NCBI GenBank assembly: GCA_951802425.1
Contig: OX637802.1
Span: forward strand, 2,604,001-2,668,000
DNA: 64,000 bases
Origin: Clavaria fumosa
Taxonomy: Eukaryota; Basidiomycota; Agaricomycetes; Agaricales; Clavariaceae
Direction of reading: 5' to 3'
The translations under genes and the position numbers were made by a program. Below the pieces are notes generated by a model. That model did no database searches, was not told the origin of the DNA, and was given only the letters and a program-made list of their open reading frames with translations. Position 1 is the first letter of the stretch. Every line of letters starts with the position of its first letter. Below, piece after piece: positions 21,162 to 33,200 of this stretch.

Positions 21162-22343
21162 ATGCCTACGACACGATCTGGTGCTCAACCTCCACCTCCA
21201 GTCACTGATGATATTGACATTCCAGAACCAGCTGACAACACTCCAACTCCGAGTTTGTCCGGACCTCTGGACCATGGCAAAGAGTCAGACCCCTCAGTCA
21301 CTGACAATGACAATGAGCTAAATAAACCTCCGACACCTCAAGCCGAGCATGAACTAACACTAACTCTGGTGTGTCTCCTTCAGGAGATTATTAATGCCAA
21401 CAAGCACCTGGAGATGGTTAAACCATGCAACCCTGATACCTTCAATGGCTCAGATGCTAAGAAGTTGAAAAGCTTCTTGGTCCAATGCCAGTTAAATTTC
21501 CTTGATCGCCCAAGAGTGTTCAAGTCTGACTCCCACAAGGTATGCTATGTCCTTTCCTTTCTCTGGGGCTTTGCCCTGGAATGGTTCAAACCAATGATCC
21601 TGGATGGCAAAGGCCATCCAGTTCTTTCGAACTATAAGATGTTTGTTTCCCAACTTACAGAGAACTTTGGTCCATATGATGCGATCCGCAAGGCAGAGTT
21701 CAAACTCGAACACCTCTGGATGCGTGAGGACCAGAAGTTGACAAAATATACCATTTCGTTCAACAGATTCGTGTCCATTGTCAATTGGGATGAGTACGCA
21801 TTGCAATGGCAGTTCTACAAGGGACTTGCCAGCCACATCAAGGATGAACTGGCCTGTGTTAACCATGCAGACATGCTCCACGGACTCCGCAAGCAAGCCA
21901 GCGCTATCGATGGCTGTTATTGGGCTTGGCAGCAGGAGATCACTAGGGACTCTGCAAAGGCTCCAATGCCTAACAACACCAATAAAAAGGAGACTTCAGA
22001 TAGTTCCAAGTCCCCCAACCCTTCCAGTGCTAATACCAAGTCCGAGAAACCATCAGATAAGCATCCAGCGAACTCCAGTCCGACTTCTGGGAACTCCGTT
22101 CCAAAGGCCGCTGAGGGCTCCAGTGGCTCTGGTAGCTCCAGCAATACTAAGAAGGCTCATCTGGGTCAGGATGGAAAACTGACTCCAGAGGAGTGCCAAC
22201 AGTGCTTTGATAATAATCTGTGCCTCTTCTGTGGAATAGCAGGACACAAGGCCAACAAGTGGCATAAGCAGACCTTGCGGGCCAGTGCCAGCGCCACACG
22301 AATCACCTCCAATGGAGATGACTCCATGCCAAAAAAAGATTAA
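21162..22343 (+). CDS. Gypsy2 Gag
   Basis: 393 aa from ATG 21162 (MPTTRSGAQPPPP). It contains the central retrotransposon Gag domain (about 85-260) and a Ser/Pro-rich linker. A zinc knuckle follows in which the last ligand is lost: CLFCGIAGHKANKW shows C, C, H, then W in place of the final Cys. The frame is open, but the knuckle change and the stops in pol mark a dead copy. The pol frame follows at minus 1. Confidence 0.85.
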   Translation: MPTTRSGAQPPPPVTDDIDIPEPADNTPTPSLSGPLDHGKESDPSVTDNDNELNKPPTPQAEHELTLTLVCLLQEIINANKHLEMVKPCNPDTFNGSDAKKLKSFLVQCQLNFLDRPRVFKSDSHKVCYVLSFLWGFALEWFKPMILDGKGHPVLSNYKMFVSQLTENFGPYDAIRKAEFKLEHLWMREDQKLTKYTISFNRFVSIVNWDEYALQWQFYKGLASHIKDELACVNHADMLHGLRKQASAIDGCYWAWQQEITRDSAKAPMPNNTNKKETSDSSKSPNPSSANTKSEKPSDKHPANSSPTSGNSVPKAAEGSSGSGSSSNTKKAHLGQDGKLTPEECQQCFDNNLCLFCGIAGHKANKWHKQTLRASASATRITSNGDDSMPKKD

Positions 22344-22480
22344 GCAGCCCAGAGAGCACAGTACGACTCTCCGGCTGCTCCGACTCCGATCGTACTAAAC
22401 CTATACTCGATACCCTTTCCTTTCATCATTCTCTCTCTCTTCTTGCCTCCTCTCCTTCTATTCCTTCTCCATTCAAAGCA

Positions 22481-25400
22481 ATGATAGACTCTGGTGCTGA
22501 ACTTTGTTTCATTGATGCCAAATTTGCCTCTTGCCTCCATCTTCCAAAAACTCCGGTGACCCCCCGGGAGGTCATTTTTATTAACAGGACCACCTCCGTA
22601 TGGGTTACCGAAGCAGTCTGGCTCTCCATTCGGCTCTCCGCCATGGATCCGACTGACATCTTGTGTGTAGTTACCAACCTTGATCCCTCTAGTGATGTGA
22701 TCTTGGGAATGAATTGGCTGTTCCAAAACAACCTGCTGGTTGACTGGACTAGTGGCCAGATAAAGCCCAGACCATCTACTAATGAGGAAAAAACTCCGAA
22801 ATCTGATCTGGAGGGTGCACTGGCCAGCACTCTCCATTCTGTCCCTCTGTCCATCTCTGTCCCTCTGTCTGTCTCTGCTCCATGTGCTCCAGTTCAAATG
22901 TCATCTGCAGCGACTCTGAACCAAGCCTGGACTCTGTCTCCATCTCTGCTTCTGTCTCTGTCTTTGACTCTGTCTCTGACCATTCTGTCTACTCTGTCTC
23001 TCCAGGAGGCACCTAAGGTTTCTTTTGTGAATGCTGCTGCATTTGTCATGGCTTGTGGACTTTGTGGGTCCCAAGTCTTTGGCATGACGTTGTCAAGCGA
23101 ATCTGTGTGTGCGGCCTCCGCTTCGTTCAACGTCCCCAACACCACCCCCCAGGATCTCCTCTCCATTCCAGAGGAGTACAGGGACTTTCCGGATGTCTTC
23201 AGTAAAAAGAAGGCAGACACCCTTGCTCCACATCATCCATATGACCTAAAAATCAACCTGCTGGAGGGCAAATCCCCTCCACCAGGTGCAGTCTACTCCC
23301 TGTCACAGTCCAAACTCAGCAAACTCCATGAGTTTCTGGACGAGCATCTTCACATCAGATTTATCTGTCTGAGCCGTTCTCTGCATGGAGCACCCATGCT
23401 TTTTGTACAAAAAAAGAATGGAATGCTCCGACTTTGTGTTGATTTCTGTGGTCTCAATAAAGTGACCAAAAAAGACCATTATCCGCTTCTGCTGACTAAA
23501 GATCTTCTTGATGTTCCAGGAAAAGCCCGAATTTATACAAAACTCGACCTCTGACATGCATATCACCTGGTCCATATCGCTGAGGGTGACGAATGGAAGA
23601 CCACATTCCGCACCTGATATGGATCCTTTGAATGGTGTGTGATGCCCTTTGGGCTCACCAACACACCCACCACTTTCCAGCACTTCATGAATGATATATT
23701 CTCTGACCTCCTTGACACATTCATGGTCATCTATCTCGACAACATCCTCATTTACTCCAAGGACCTGAAGCAACACGTTGAGCATGTCCAAGAGGTACTC
23801 CGAAGGCTCCAGAAGAACAGTCTCTTCCTAAACCCAGCTAAGTGTGAATTTCATGCTGAAACCATGGAGTATCTCAGATTTATTTTATCTCCAGCCGGAC
23901 TTTCTATGGATACGGCCAAAGTTAAAGCTATACAGGATTGGCCTACTCCACGAAAGGTCAAAGATGTACAGTCCTTCCTTGGGTTTGCCAATTTCTATTG
24001 CTGCTTTGTCCATGGATACTCCAACATTGTCGCCCCGATGACCAGCCTCACACAAAAGAATATCCCGTGGCTTTGGTCCAACAACTGCCAGTCCACTTTC
24101 GACTCTCTGAAAACAGTGTTCTCCACCACTCTGATCCTCTTGCACTTCATCCCTGGAGCTCCACTTATAGTCGAAACAGATGCCTCGGACTATGCTGTCG
24201 CCATGATACTCTCTATGGTTGCCTCTGATGGTGATGTCCATCCTATTGCCTTTCATTCCTGTACCCTAGGCGTCTCCGAACTGAACTATGACACCCACAA
24301 TAAGGAACTCCTCGCTATATTTGAGGTGTTTACCACCTGGAGGCACTATCTTGAAGGTTCTGAAACTCCAGTCAATGTTGTTACTGACCATAAGAACCTT
24401 GAGTACTTCTCCACGGTCTGCCTGCTCACCCGGCGTCAAGCCAGGTGGTCAGAGTTCCTCTCCCAGTTCAATTTCATGATTCGATTCTGCCCCAGTCACC
24501 TTGGAATGAAACCCAATGTGTTGACTAGATGTTGGGATGTCTATCCCAAAGAGGGGGATAGCGACTATGCCCATGTCAATCCGCAAAACCTCTGGCCAAT
24601 GTTCACCAGTGGACAGTTGATCTCGTCACTCCAAGCTTCATTGCTTTACATACCCACACTCTGCATGTTGTTTGTGATTGATGATAATCAACTCTGCAAG
24701 GATATCCAGTCTGGACTCTTGCTGGATCCTGTGATCATCCTGATCCTAGAAGACCTCCGCTCGAACTCTGCAGACCCTAAGTGGTCCATGGACAATGACG
24801 GACTTCTCCGCAAGTGCAGACAAATTTATGTACCAGATGTCAATGACCTCCAACTCCGTGTTTTACATGTGAGACATGATCACCCACTTGCTGGACATTT
24901 TGGTTGGACCAAGACTACAGCCTTGGTCTTCAGGGATTATACCTGGCCGAAACTCTGAGGATTTGTGTCGGACTTTTGCAAATCTTGCACGACTTGTGGT
25001 AGGGCAAAAGCCCCTCAGCATAAGCCATATGGAATGCTCAAGCAGCTGCCCATACCCGAGAAACTGTGGAATTCCATTTCGATGGATTTCATTGAGCAAC
25101 TCCCTGAGAGCTCTGGTTTTACCACAATTCTAGTGGTTGTTGATAGGTTTATGAAGCAAGGGGTTTTCATCCCGACGACCAATGAAGTGAACTCTGCAGA
25201 GTTGGCTCCTCTGTTCGTACTCCATGTCTTTTCAAAACACAGAGTTCTGTCGCATGTCACTTCCGACCGCGGCTCCAAGTTCATCTCTCATTTTTTCCAC
25301 TCATTAGGCAAGGTCCTTGACATGACTTTGCACTTCACCTCCGGATATCATCCAGAGGGTGACAGACAGACAGAACGAACAAATCAGACGTTGGAACAGT

Positions 25401-26161
25401 ACCTCCATTGTTACTGCAATTACCAGCAGGACAACTAGTCCAAACTACTACCCCTAGCAGAGTTTGCCTACAACAATGCTCCAAGTGCCACTACTGGGAT
25501 CTCTCTGTTCTTTGCGAACAAGGGCTATCACCCAAATATATCGGTGTACCCAGAACACAAAGTAACTTCGGTTTGTGCCTGAATACTCGCTGTGGACTTG
25601 GATCAGCTGCACCAAGAACTCTGTAACCAAATCGCTGAAGTGCAACATTGCTATCAGGGTCTGCTGGACAACTGTCAGACTCTGGCACTGGAGTTTAAGG
25701 TCAGAAACTGAGTCTATGTCAAGGCAAAGTACTTCCGTACAACCAGACCCTCCCCAAAACTCACCGAGAAGTTCCTCGGACCCTTTGAGATCATCGGAGA
25801 GGCCGGCTCGCATGCCTTCATACTCCGACTCCCTGAGGCCATGTGAGCAGTCCACCCCGTCTTCCACATTTCCATGCTGGAACCCGTAACTCCAAACACA
25901 ATTCCAAATTGTATACTCCCTCTGCCACCTCCAGTAGAGATCAATGGAGACCTTGAGCACGAAATCTCCAAAGTGCTCAACTCCAAGATCGACAAACACC
26001 GCAGCTGCAAACTCCTTTATTTGGTGCGGTGGACCGGATACAAAGGAACCAAGGAGGAAACATCTTGGTTACCAGCTACAGAACTCATACATGCCTCCAA
26101 GGCTGTTTTGGACTTCCATCATGCTTATCCGAACAAGCCCGGACCTCTCAATTCCCTTTAA
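22481..26161 (+). pseudogene. Gypsy2 Pol with chromodomain, seven in-frame stops
   Basis: A single frame runs from the aspartic protease (MIDSGAELCFIDAKF) through RT, RNase H (IVETDASDYAVAMIL), integrase (PLAGHFG, CKSCTTCGRAK, SDRGSKF, RQTERTNQTLEQ) to a C-terminal chromodomain (LYLVRWTGYKGTKEETSW), so it is a chromovirus. Stops occur at 23552, 23615, 24956, 25436, 25580, 25709 and 25844. No frameshift was found. Six are TGA where the family has Arg, consistent with CGA to TGA, and one is TAG for Trp. The RT active site reads YLDN for YLDD, again a CG to CA change. The element is inactivated by point mutation alone, in the pattern expected from deamination of methylated CpG. Confidence 0.92.
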
Positions 26162-26589
26162 ACCTTACTCTGCTTACTTCAATACCCCAAAATTTCTTTT
26201 CTTTTCTACTTACATTTCTCTTCTATATAACTCTGTCTCCAATAAAAATAATTAAAAATAAATATAAAATATAAAATATTAGATATATCCATCTCCATCT
26301 CCTTTTCCTTGTTCCCTTACTCCATCTTCTCCAAAACTCCGAAAAAACATTCCTCTCTTCTCTCTATTCCTTATTCCACTTTCTCTGAAACTCCAAAAAC
26401 AAAAATTTTTACCTTCTCTGAAAAAACTCCAAATCTCTTTCTTCATTTTTCTCTGTCTTGCCTTACTTTACTTTCCTTTCACTCCACTTACTTTCACTCA
26501 AGTTCAAAAATAAAAAAATAAAAAATTTATAAAACAAAAAACAAAACAAAAAACAATAAATAGATAATGTAGATTATTTATTTATTTTT

Positions 26590-27623
26590 TTAGGTGGAGG
26601 GGGGCAAGCCAGGCAACACCTGCAAAATTCCTTCGGGCTTGTCTAGCCCACACTCTGCTCCTACCTCTCCGTCCTCCACCGCCTTCTCCAATCTCTCCGC
26701 CTCCTTCTCCACCTCTACCTCCTTCGCCTTTTCCTTCTCCTTCTCCTTCCCCATCACCTCCACCACCATGTCCTCTGCCTCCACTTTCTCCGCCTCCGCC
26801 CTCAGAGCCTCCACTTTCCTCTTCCTCTCTGCCTCCACTACCTCTGCTGCCTCCGCCTTCTCCGCCACCTCCATCCTCCTCCCCACTTCTCCAAAATCCT
26901 GCGGAGGATCCTCCGATCCTCCACCGCGGCCTTTCACTCTGCTGCTGCCTCCTTCCTCCACTCCTCTATCGCAACCACTCCCCTCAGGACCATGCTATGC
27001 ATGGCCCACACCAAGTTCAAAACCTCCTCCTCCAGCTGCTGACCCTGCAGCACCCACATCTCTGACCTATCCTCCTCCGAGTCCGCAGACCACTTGGTCC
27101 ATGTCCCCTTTGCCTTTTTCCACTCCGGCCACTCTGCCTCTCCACACTTCTGCTTCGCCCCTGCACAGGCATTGCAGGCCGTCCCCCACCCCCCACTTGG
27201 CCACACACAGGCCATCCCCAACCTCCGGCATCACACGCACTCTGCACGATCCGCCTCCGTCTCCGGTGTCGGAGACCATTTCCTCCCTACCCCTTGCTCC
27301 CACGCCACCTCCGCCGCCTTCCGCTTCGCCTCCACCGCCTTCGCCCTCTCCAGCTCCTCCTGCCACACCTCATCCACTACCTCCTTCGCTTTCCGCTCCT
27401 CCTCCTCCCGCCTCTGTTGCTCCTCTTCCTCCCTCGCCTTTTTCTCCCTCAATGCATTGATTCCTTTTGTGAGGGTGGCGATCTCGGGGTCCTTGTCCTC
27501 CGCATGGGGTTGCGTGGGGACAGCAACAACGGGTCATGGGTGAGGGTGGGAGGGGCAACTGGGCCCGGCTCCAGGCATTGATTGTGTGTTGGACATGATG
27601 AGTTTTTTTAAAGAATTGCCCAT
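26590..27623 (-). pseudogene. Antisense accessory gene of Gypsy2, decayed
   Basis: Read on the minus strand from ATG 27623 (MGNSLKKL). One frame continues through a TGA at 27534, a Glu/Arg-rich coiled coil (KKAREEEEQQRREEEERK), and a cluster interrupted by TGA at 27231. The cluster has spacing C-X2-C-X6-C-X10-C-X2-C-X6-C (ending CNACAGAKQKC), with the stop replacing one residue between the first two Cys. The frame ends at 26934; a second, Glu/Ala/Val-rich coiled-coil frame (26961-26590) follows out of phase and is either a further exon or a frameshifted tail. Position, orientation and domain order match the intact antisense gene of Gypsy1. Confidence 0.65.
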
Positions 27624-27825
27624 GTTAGGGGCAAATGATGATGGTGATGAGTTAAGGAAGAAAAAAGCGGAGCACGCCACGCACAGTTGTTTTAACCCCC
27701 AAAAAAAAAAATCGGACTCCAATTGAAGTGCCACAAAACTCTGGTGCTAACTTGTTTTGGAATGCACATGTTCATGTGGAGTTTAGCCACAGGGTCTCAG
27801 GGGTTCGACCCTAAAAGGGGGATAC

Positions 27826-28557
27826 TGTTATGACCCCATCCAATCACATAAGCACAATCCCCACTCCAGACTCCAGACTCTGTGCCAACTCTGGCCATCT
27901 CTGATCCACCCCTCTGTAACTCCACATCCTCCACTCTGCACCTTCTTTGGACTCCGTTCTGCCGTACTTTGGACCTTTCAGACTTCATTCTAGAACCTTC
28001 TCCCTCCATTCCCTCATTCTGTTTACCATTGCGAGGATACCCTTGACCCATGGGAGTTATTTTTGTTGTTATTTCTTTGTTCCATGAAAATTGCACAGGC
28101 ACTTGTGGTGAAACTCTCCTAGTAATTTGATATGTACATTGTTTCACATTACTCCTATACTCTGTCCTTGCAGTATAAGTTCCCACCTGTATCTCCCTGC
28201 TCCTCAGTTCAAATATTAATGTCTCTTGATCCTAAATATCTCTGAGCTTTTGTCCTCATCATCCTCAACATTCTCCATATCATCTGACCAACTCTGACCA
28301 ACTCTGACAGACTCCGATCAACTTTGGAGTTTGACTTTCATTCTGATTCTCTCTTGGGTATTGTTTCTGTTTGATAAATAGGGACACATATATATGTGGT
28401 GGCACAACACATACATTGAGGCCGCAGTCCCATAAATCTCCTTCTTCTCTGTTTGCTTCTCCGTTTCTCCAATATCGGACTCCGATCGGACTCTGATAAA
28501 ACATCTCCACCCTGTTCCATTAACCCCTTTTGCTACTAACCTGATAGGACCATGACA
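27826..28557 (+). repeat. Gypsy2 3' LTR
   Basis: 732 bp, from TGTTATGACC to CATGACA, preceded by the purine tract AAAAGGGGGA. The 5-bp flanks of the whole element (GCTAG left, TATGT right) do not match, so no target duplication is preserved. Confidence 0.9.
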
Positions 28558-28734
28558 TATGTATTGCATCATCAATCTCATTTTCAGTGGCTCAGGTGGA
28601 TAGAAATCCAACACAATGCCAAGGCGAAGCTGAGTAATAGAAGGTCACACATCATGCAAGCTATTGAAGGCCCAAGGCTATGCATGACTCTGGTCATGCT
28701 GAAAATGGGTGAACCTATGGTCGAAATGGTACAG

Positions 28735-28840
28735 TATTCTCAATTGTACTCAACAGTTGATTGGTCTTAGCAAGTTTACAGGACTGGTCACCAGCAAATT
28801 GACCTTCAGTACTATTTATGAGACAGGACAGGCCCTAGCA
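28735..28840. repeat. Dispersed repeat, copy b
   Basis: Second copy of the 105-bp segment at 1085-1190. Here it is not followed by a related gene. Confidence 0.7.
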
Positions 28841-28920
28841 CCCCCAGTGGCTGGGGGAATCTTGGAGGCCAGTGGGTCATGGTGTGCCCTCTTTCAGCCA
28901 GGGTCTCTTCCTGCTGGGGG

Positions 28921-29209
28921 TAGTGATGGGATGGTTCAGTTCTGAACCAGGGTTTGAACCTGAACTTTTGAGAACTGGACCAAAGTCCAGTTCAAAGTTC
29001 AGTCGTCAAACTGAACCTTTTTTCAGGTTCAAGAGGACCAAAATTGGTTGAACCATTACCAAATTAGGTAAAAGTCCGGTTTTTGAACCTTGAACCAGAC
29101 CAGAACTGGGTTCAAGGTTCGAAAATTTGCCTGAACTGGACCTTAAGTCCAGTTTGGAGTTCAAAATTTTTGGTCAAGAACTGGACTGAACTGGACTTTT
29201 ACATCACTA
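28921..29209. mobile_element. hAT-type MITE, 289 bp
   Basis: Ends TAGTGATG and CATCACTA, flanked by a perfect 8-bp duplication GCTGGGGG (28913-28920 and 29210-29217). The interior is made largely of short words such as GAACTGGAC and GGTTCAAG on both strands, so it can fold extensively. No reading frame. Confidence 0.9.
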
Positions 29210-29217
29210 GCTGGGGG

Positions 29218-30244
29218 TGGGGGAGACCTGGAGGCCATTCTGGGCCACCCCAACACTCCACCAGGCCTGGAGAGCAGTGTTGCAAAAGGGCCCAGCAGGT
29301 GCTGGATATGGGATTGGATTGGCAATACCAGTGACCCTCCTCCCTTGGGCAGAGGATTGTCCCTAAGCAGGGGTCAGACAGATGGATTGGAGTCCTGAGG
29401 GGGATGTCCCTGAAGGACAGAGTCATAGGGAGCTGTGGAGCTGTGAGTTGTGATAGCCATAACACAAAAATTGATGCAAAGGAATGAGTGTGGAGGATGG
29501 GGGTGAGTGATGAGTCTGGGGAAGGTGAGAGGGGGAAGAGGGTGAGAGCATTGCTTAAATATGTGCAGAGGGAGGTTGTGATGTCATTTGGATGTGCTGG
29601 ACCTTGAGACATGATGGATCGCAGGCAGCAAACAAGGCTGCATGTGACCTATGAGGCCTTTCATTGGCCAAGACATCATCTTCCCAGTTTGCACACAAAC
29701 ACAGAGCACTTCCTGTGGGAATCAAGTCTTATTCAACTTTGGTGATGTACAGGTTGGAAATTATCACTATGAGTTTGGTTGTGGAAAGCTCAGCAGAATA
29801 GTGATGATTATAATAACTTGGGGCAATGAGTGAGCTCTAGAACCGATAATATAGGTGATAGGTAAGTACCTTGGGGCAATGAGTGAGCACTAGAACCAAT
29901 AATATAGGTGATAGGTAAGTACCTTGGGGCAATGAGTGAGCACTAGAACCGATGCTGCACCCAGATTTTGCCCCATGGGTTAAGTACAGTTATGTAACTA
30001 CTAGCAGTGCCTATGGTGCAACAAAAGTGAATCATAACTACAGTAAGAAGGGTCCAGTTGCTCTACAACCAGATCTCCTACACTACTGATACATAGATAC
30101 AGTCAGAGACCTTTGGTTGCACTGCAACCAAACATGTAAAGTATGTCAGATGATCTACACTGCATACTATGAGTCAAAATGACGAAGATAGGTAAGGAAA
30201 CTAAGTAATAGAATAGAAATCCAACAAATAGGTGGATAGTGTAT
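29218..30244. other. Intergenic with a 53-bp tandem repeat
   Basis: No gene supported. A 53-bp unit starting TTGGGGCAATGAGTGAGC occurs about 2.5 times at 29818-29952. The rest is AT-rich and lies downstream of the minus-strand micro-exon gene. Confidence 0.6.
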
Positions 30245-33200
30245 CTATGGGGCTGGGGCCGGGACCGCAGTCGGCTTCGCCATTGCCGCCTGCTTCTTCA
30301 AATTCATGATCTCCTTAATGACCAACGTCGTCACCTTCTTGTCGGCCGCGGCCTTCTCGTCGGCTTGTCTCTTTTCGCGTGCGGCCTCCTTCTCGGCCTT
30401 GACCTGCGCCATGCGCAAGGCCTCTACCTGCTCGTCGCGGCGGAGTTGCTTCTCCGTCACATCCTTCATCCAGCTCCGGTGCGAGCAGCACCACCGCAGG
30501 GACGTGACTGTCTTGACGCAGCAGGGGCAGTCGTACAGATCCATGGGCGGCTCGTAGCAGCCGCAGCAGCTATCGCGCGCGAGCTGAGCCTCGCTATACG
30601 CGTCGTTCGGAGGCGGAACCATGTAGATGAAATACCCCATCGTGAGCACCGTGGCGATGAGGTTGAAGGTGTGCATGCCAAAGGCGTCTTGTCGTTGTTT
30701 TCGTTATTCATCCAAAAGTATTTTTGGTGGAGATGACATGACGTACCGAGAATGCGAGGGGCTTTGGCCTCGATAAGCGTGAGCTCGTTAATGATGGGCC
30801 TCTCGCCAGAGGTCGCATTCCTGATTGCCGTATTATAAATGGCGGCTGTCCGGCTGAACCAACTTTGGGATGATTCGACTAGAATGAAGTCTGCAATGAT
30901 GTGCACATTAATAACTCAATTCCAAATTGCAAGAATCTAACGAAGAGACACTCACTCGCTGCAAACGCGATTAATGGGAACCACCAAATGTGACGTCTGA
31001 TACGGTTCCATTTCATTTGCAAGTGCGCCGATATCCAAATAATTATGCCCAGGACATACACGGTCCAGAATACGCCAAGAACAGGAGGGGGGGGTGGCTT
31101 GACAAGATTTGCGGCATCTTGTAGTTCAACAATATCACCGAATGCTTGGAAGTCTGTCCATGGAGAGAGATGTTATATTTAATCATGATGTTTTGAAATA
31201 ATAGAAGCTAACAGTATGTTTCTTGAAAAGAGTTAATACATTCCGGTTGAGATGGTGATGGTGCTTGGATGCACGAAACTGAGGTAAAGGATGGTTAGGA
31301 AATAAATAGTCTTGATGTAACAAAAGATTGAGACTCACCGAAGAAAGTGAACAGGGCATTCCAACCCTGGGACCGGTCCAGTTGTGAATGATTGCGAGGG
31401 TTCACTATTCCCATTGAAGGAACGATTCTAAGCCATGCATAGGTGCTTGGGATTGTGTGCCAAAAAATGCAGCTGAAAACGAGGATTGTGTAGAGAACAA
31501 AACTGGGGACAGAAAGAAAGGAGCCCATGTGAGAAACGGCCTTGAAGCAGCTGGGGGGGACAAAGGTAGGGGGCTGAGATTTTTCAGGAGGTTTTGTGAG
31601 ATTCTCAAGCCAAGGAATAATGCCACTGGTGTCTAAACCAGCCAGTGCGGCAGGGGCGAGTGTGGGTGCAGATGCGGATGCGGGTTGCGGGGGGGTAGGC
31701 AAAAGTCTGTTAGTTTGGGGACTGCCTTGAGGTCGCTGTGAGATCTATGAGTTAACGTTCTCTTCGGATCCAAACAAACTCTCACGCTTGCAAATGCACT
31801 TGACTGTGTAATCTGTGAGGTAACGTTTTCTTCGGATCCAAACAAACTCTCACCTGCTGTCCAGTCGGCAATGTAATCTATGAGCTAACGTTTTCTTCAG
31901 ACCTAAACAAACTCTTACCTGTCCAGTTGACAATGACTGTGTGATCTATGAGCTAACATTTTCTTCGGATCCAAACAAACTCTCACCACCTGCTGTCCAG
32001 TTGGCTATGTAATCTATGAGCTAATGTTTTCTTCAGATCCAAACAAACTCTCACCGCCTGCGATCCAGTCGGCTATGTAATCTATGAGCTAACGTTTTCT
32101 TCAGACCTAAACAAACTCTTACCTGTCCAGTTGACAATGACTGTGTGATCTATGAGCTAACGTTTTCTTCGGATCCAAACAAACTCTCACCGCCTGCGAT
32201 CCAGTCGGCTATGTAATCTATGAGCTAACGTTTTCTTCAGACCTAAACAAACTCTTACCTGTCCAGTTGACAATGACTGTGTGATCTATGAGCTAACGTT
32301 TTCTTCAGATCCAAACAAACTCTCACCACCTGCTGTCCAGTTGGCTATGTAATCTATGAGCTAATGTTTTCTTCAGATCCAAACAAACTCTCACCGCCTG
32401 CGATCCAGTCGGCTATGTAATCTATGAGCTAACGTTTCTTCAGACCTAAACAAACTCTTACCTGTCCAGCTGGTGGCTGTGTGATCTATGAGCTAATGTT
32501 TTCTTCGGATCCAAACAAACTCTTACCTGTCCATTTGATGATGACTGTGTGATCTATGAGCTAACGTTTTCTTCGGTATAAACAATGTTCTCACCCTGTT
32601 TGGCTGCGAAACCTGGGATGGCCACCACCAGTTCCATGCATATGCCAGCATGCCAGACCATGGTACAAACCATGGTACCGGTGCTTGTCCTTCCTGAGCA
32701 TCCGATGCTCGATCTTCGTCATTGCGCTGTTCCTGTGAATTATTAATAACGTTATCTTTTTCAACGGATTTGTTCTCCAGTAATTGTAGTCGTTGGTCAT
32801 GTGACAGCAATTTCTGTGAGTTATTATTAATAACGTTATCTTTTCACGGATTTATTCTCTGTCTCTGTCTCACCATGTCTTTGTCAAGTTCCTGTGAGTT
32901 ATTAATAACGTTATCTTGTTCACTGGAATGGTTCTCTGTCTCACCATAAATTCTAGTGCTCTGAAAGGTAGCAGCGTTCTCTGTGAGTTATTAATAACGT
33001 CGTCTTATTTCACGGATTTGTTCTCTCTCTCACCAGATATGGTAGCACTTGTTCAGGGCTCAGCGTTCTCTGTGAGTTATTATTAATATCATCTTTTTAC
33101 CGGATTTGTTCTCTCTCTCACCAGACGTGATAGTTCTGTGTCATATGAGCGCATCCTTCGTGGTTGACCGAGCGATGATGTCGATCGTATCTGTGTGATC

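Noticed and set aside
26594..27460. 288-codon Ser/Pro-rich plus-strand frame in Gypsy2
   Set aside because: Mirror of the minus-strand coiled-coil and six-cysteine accessory gene; composition only, no domain.
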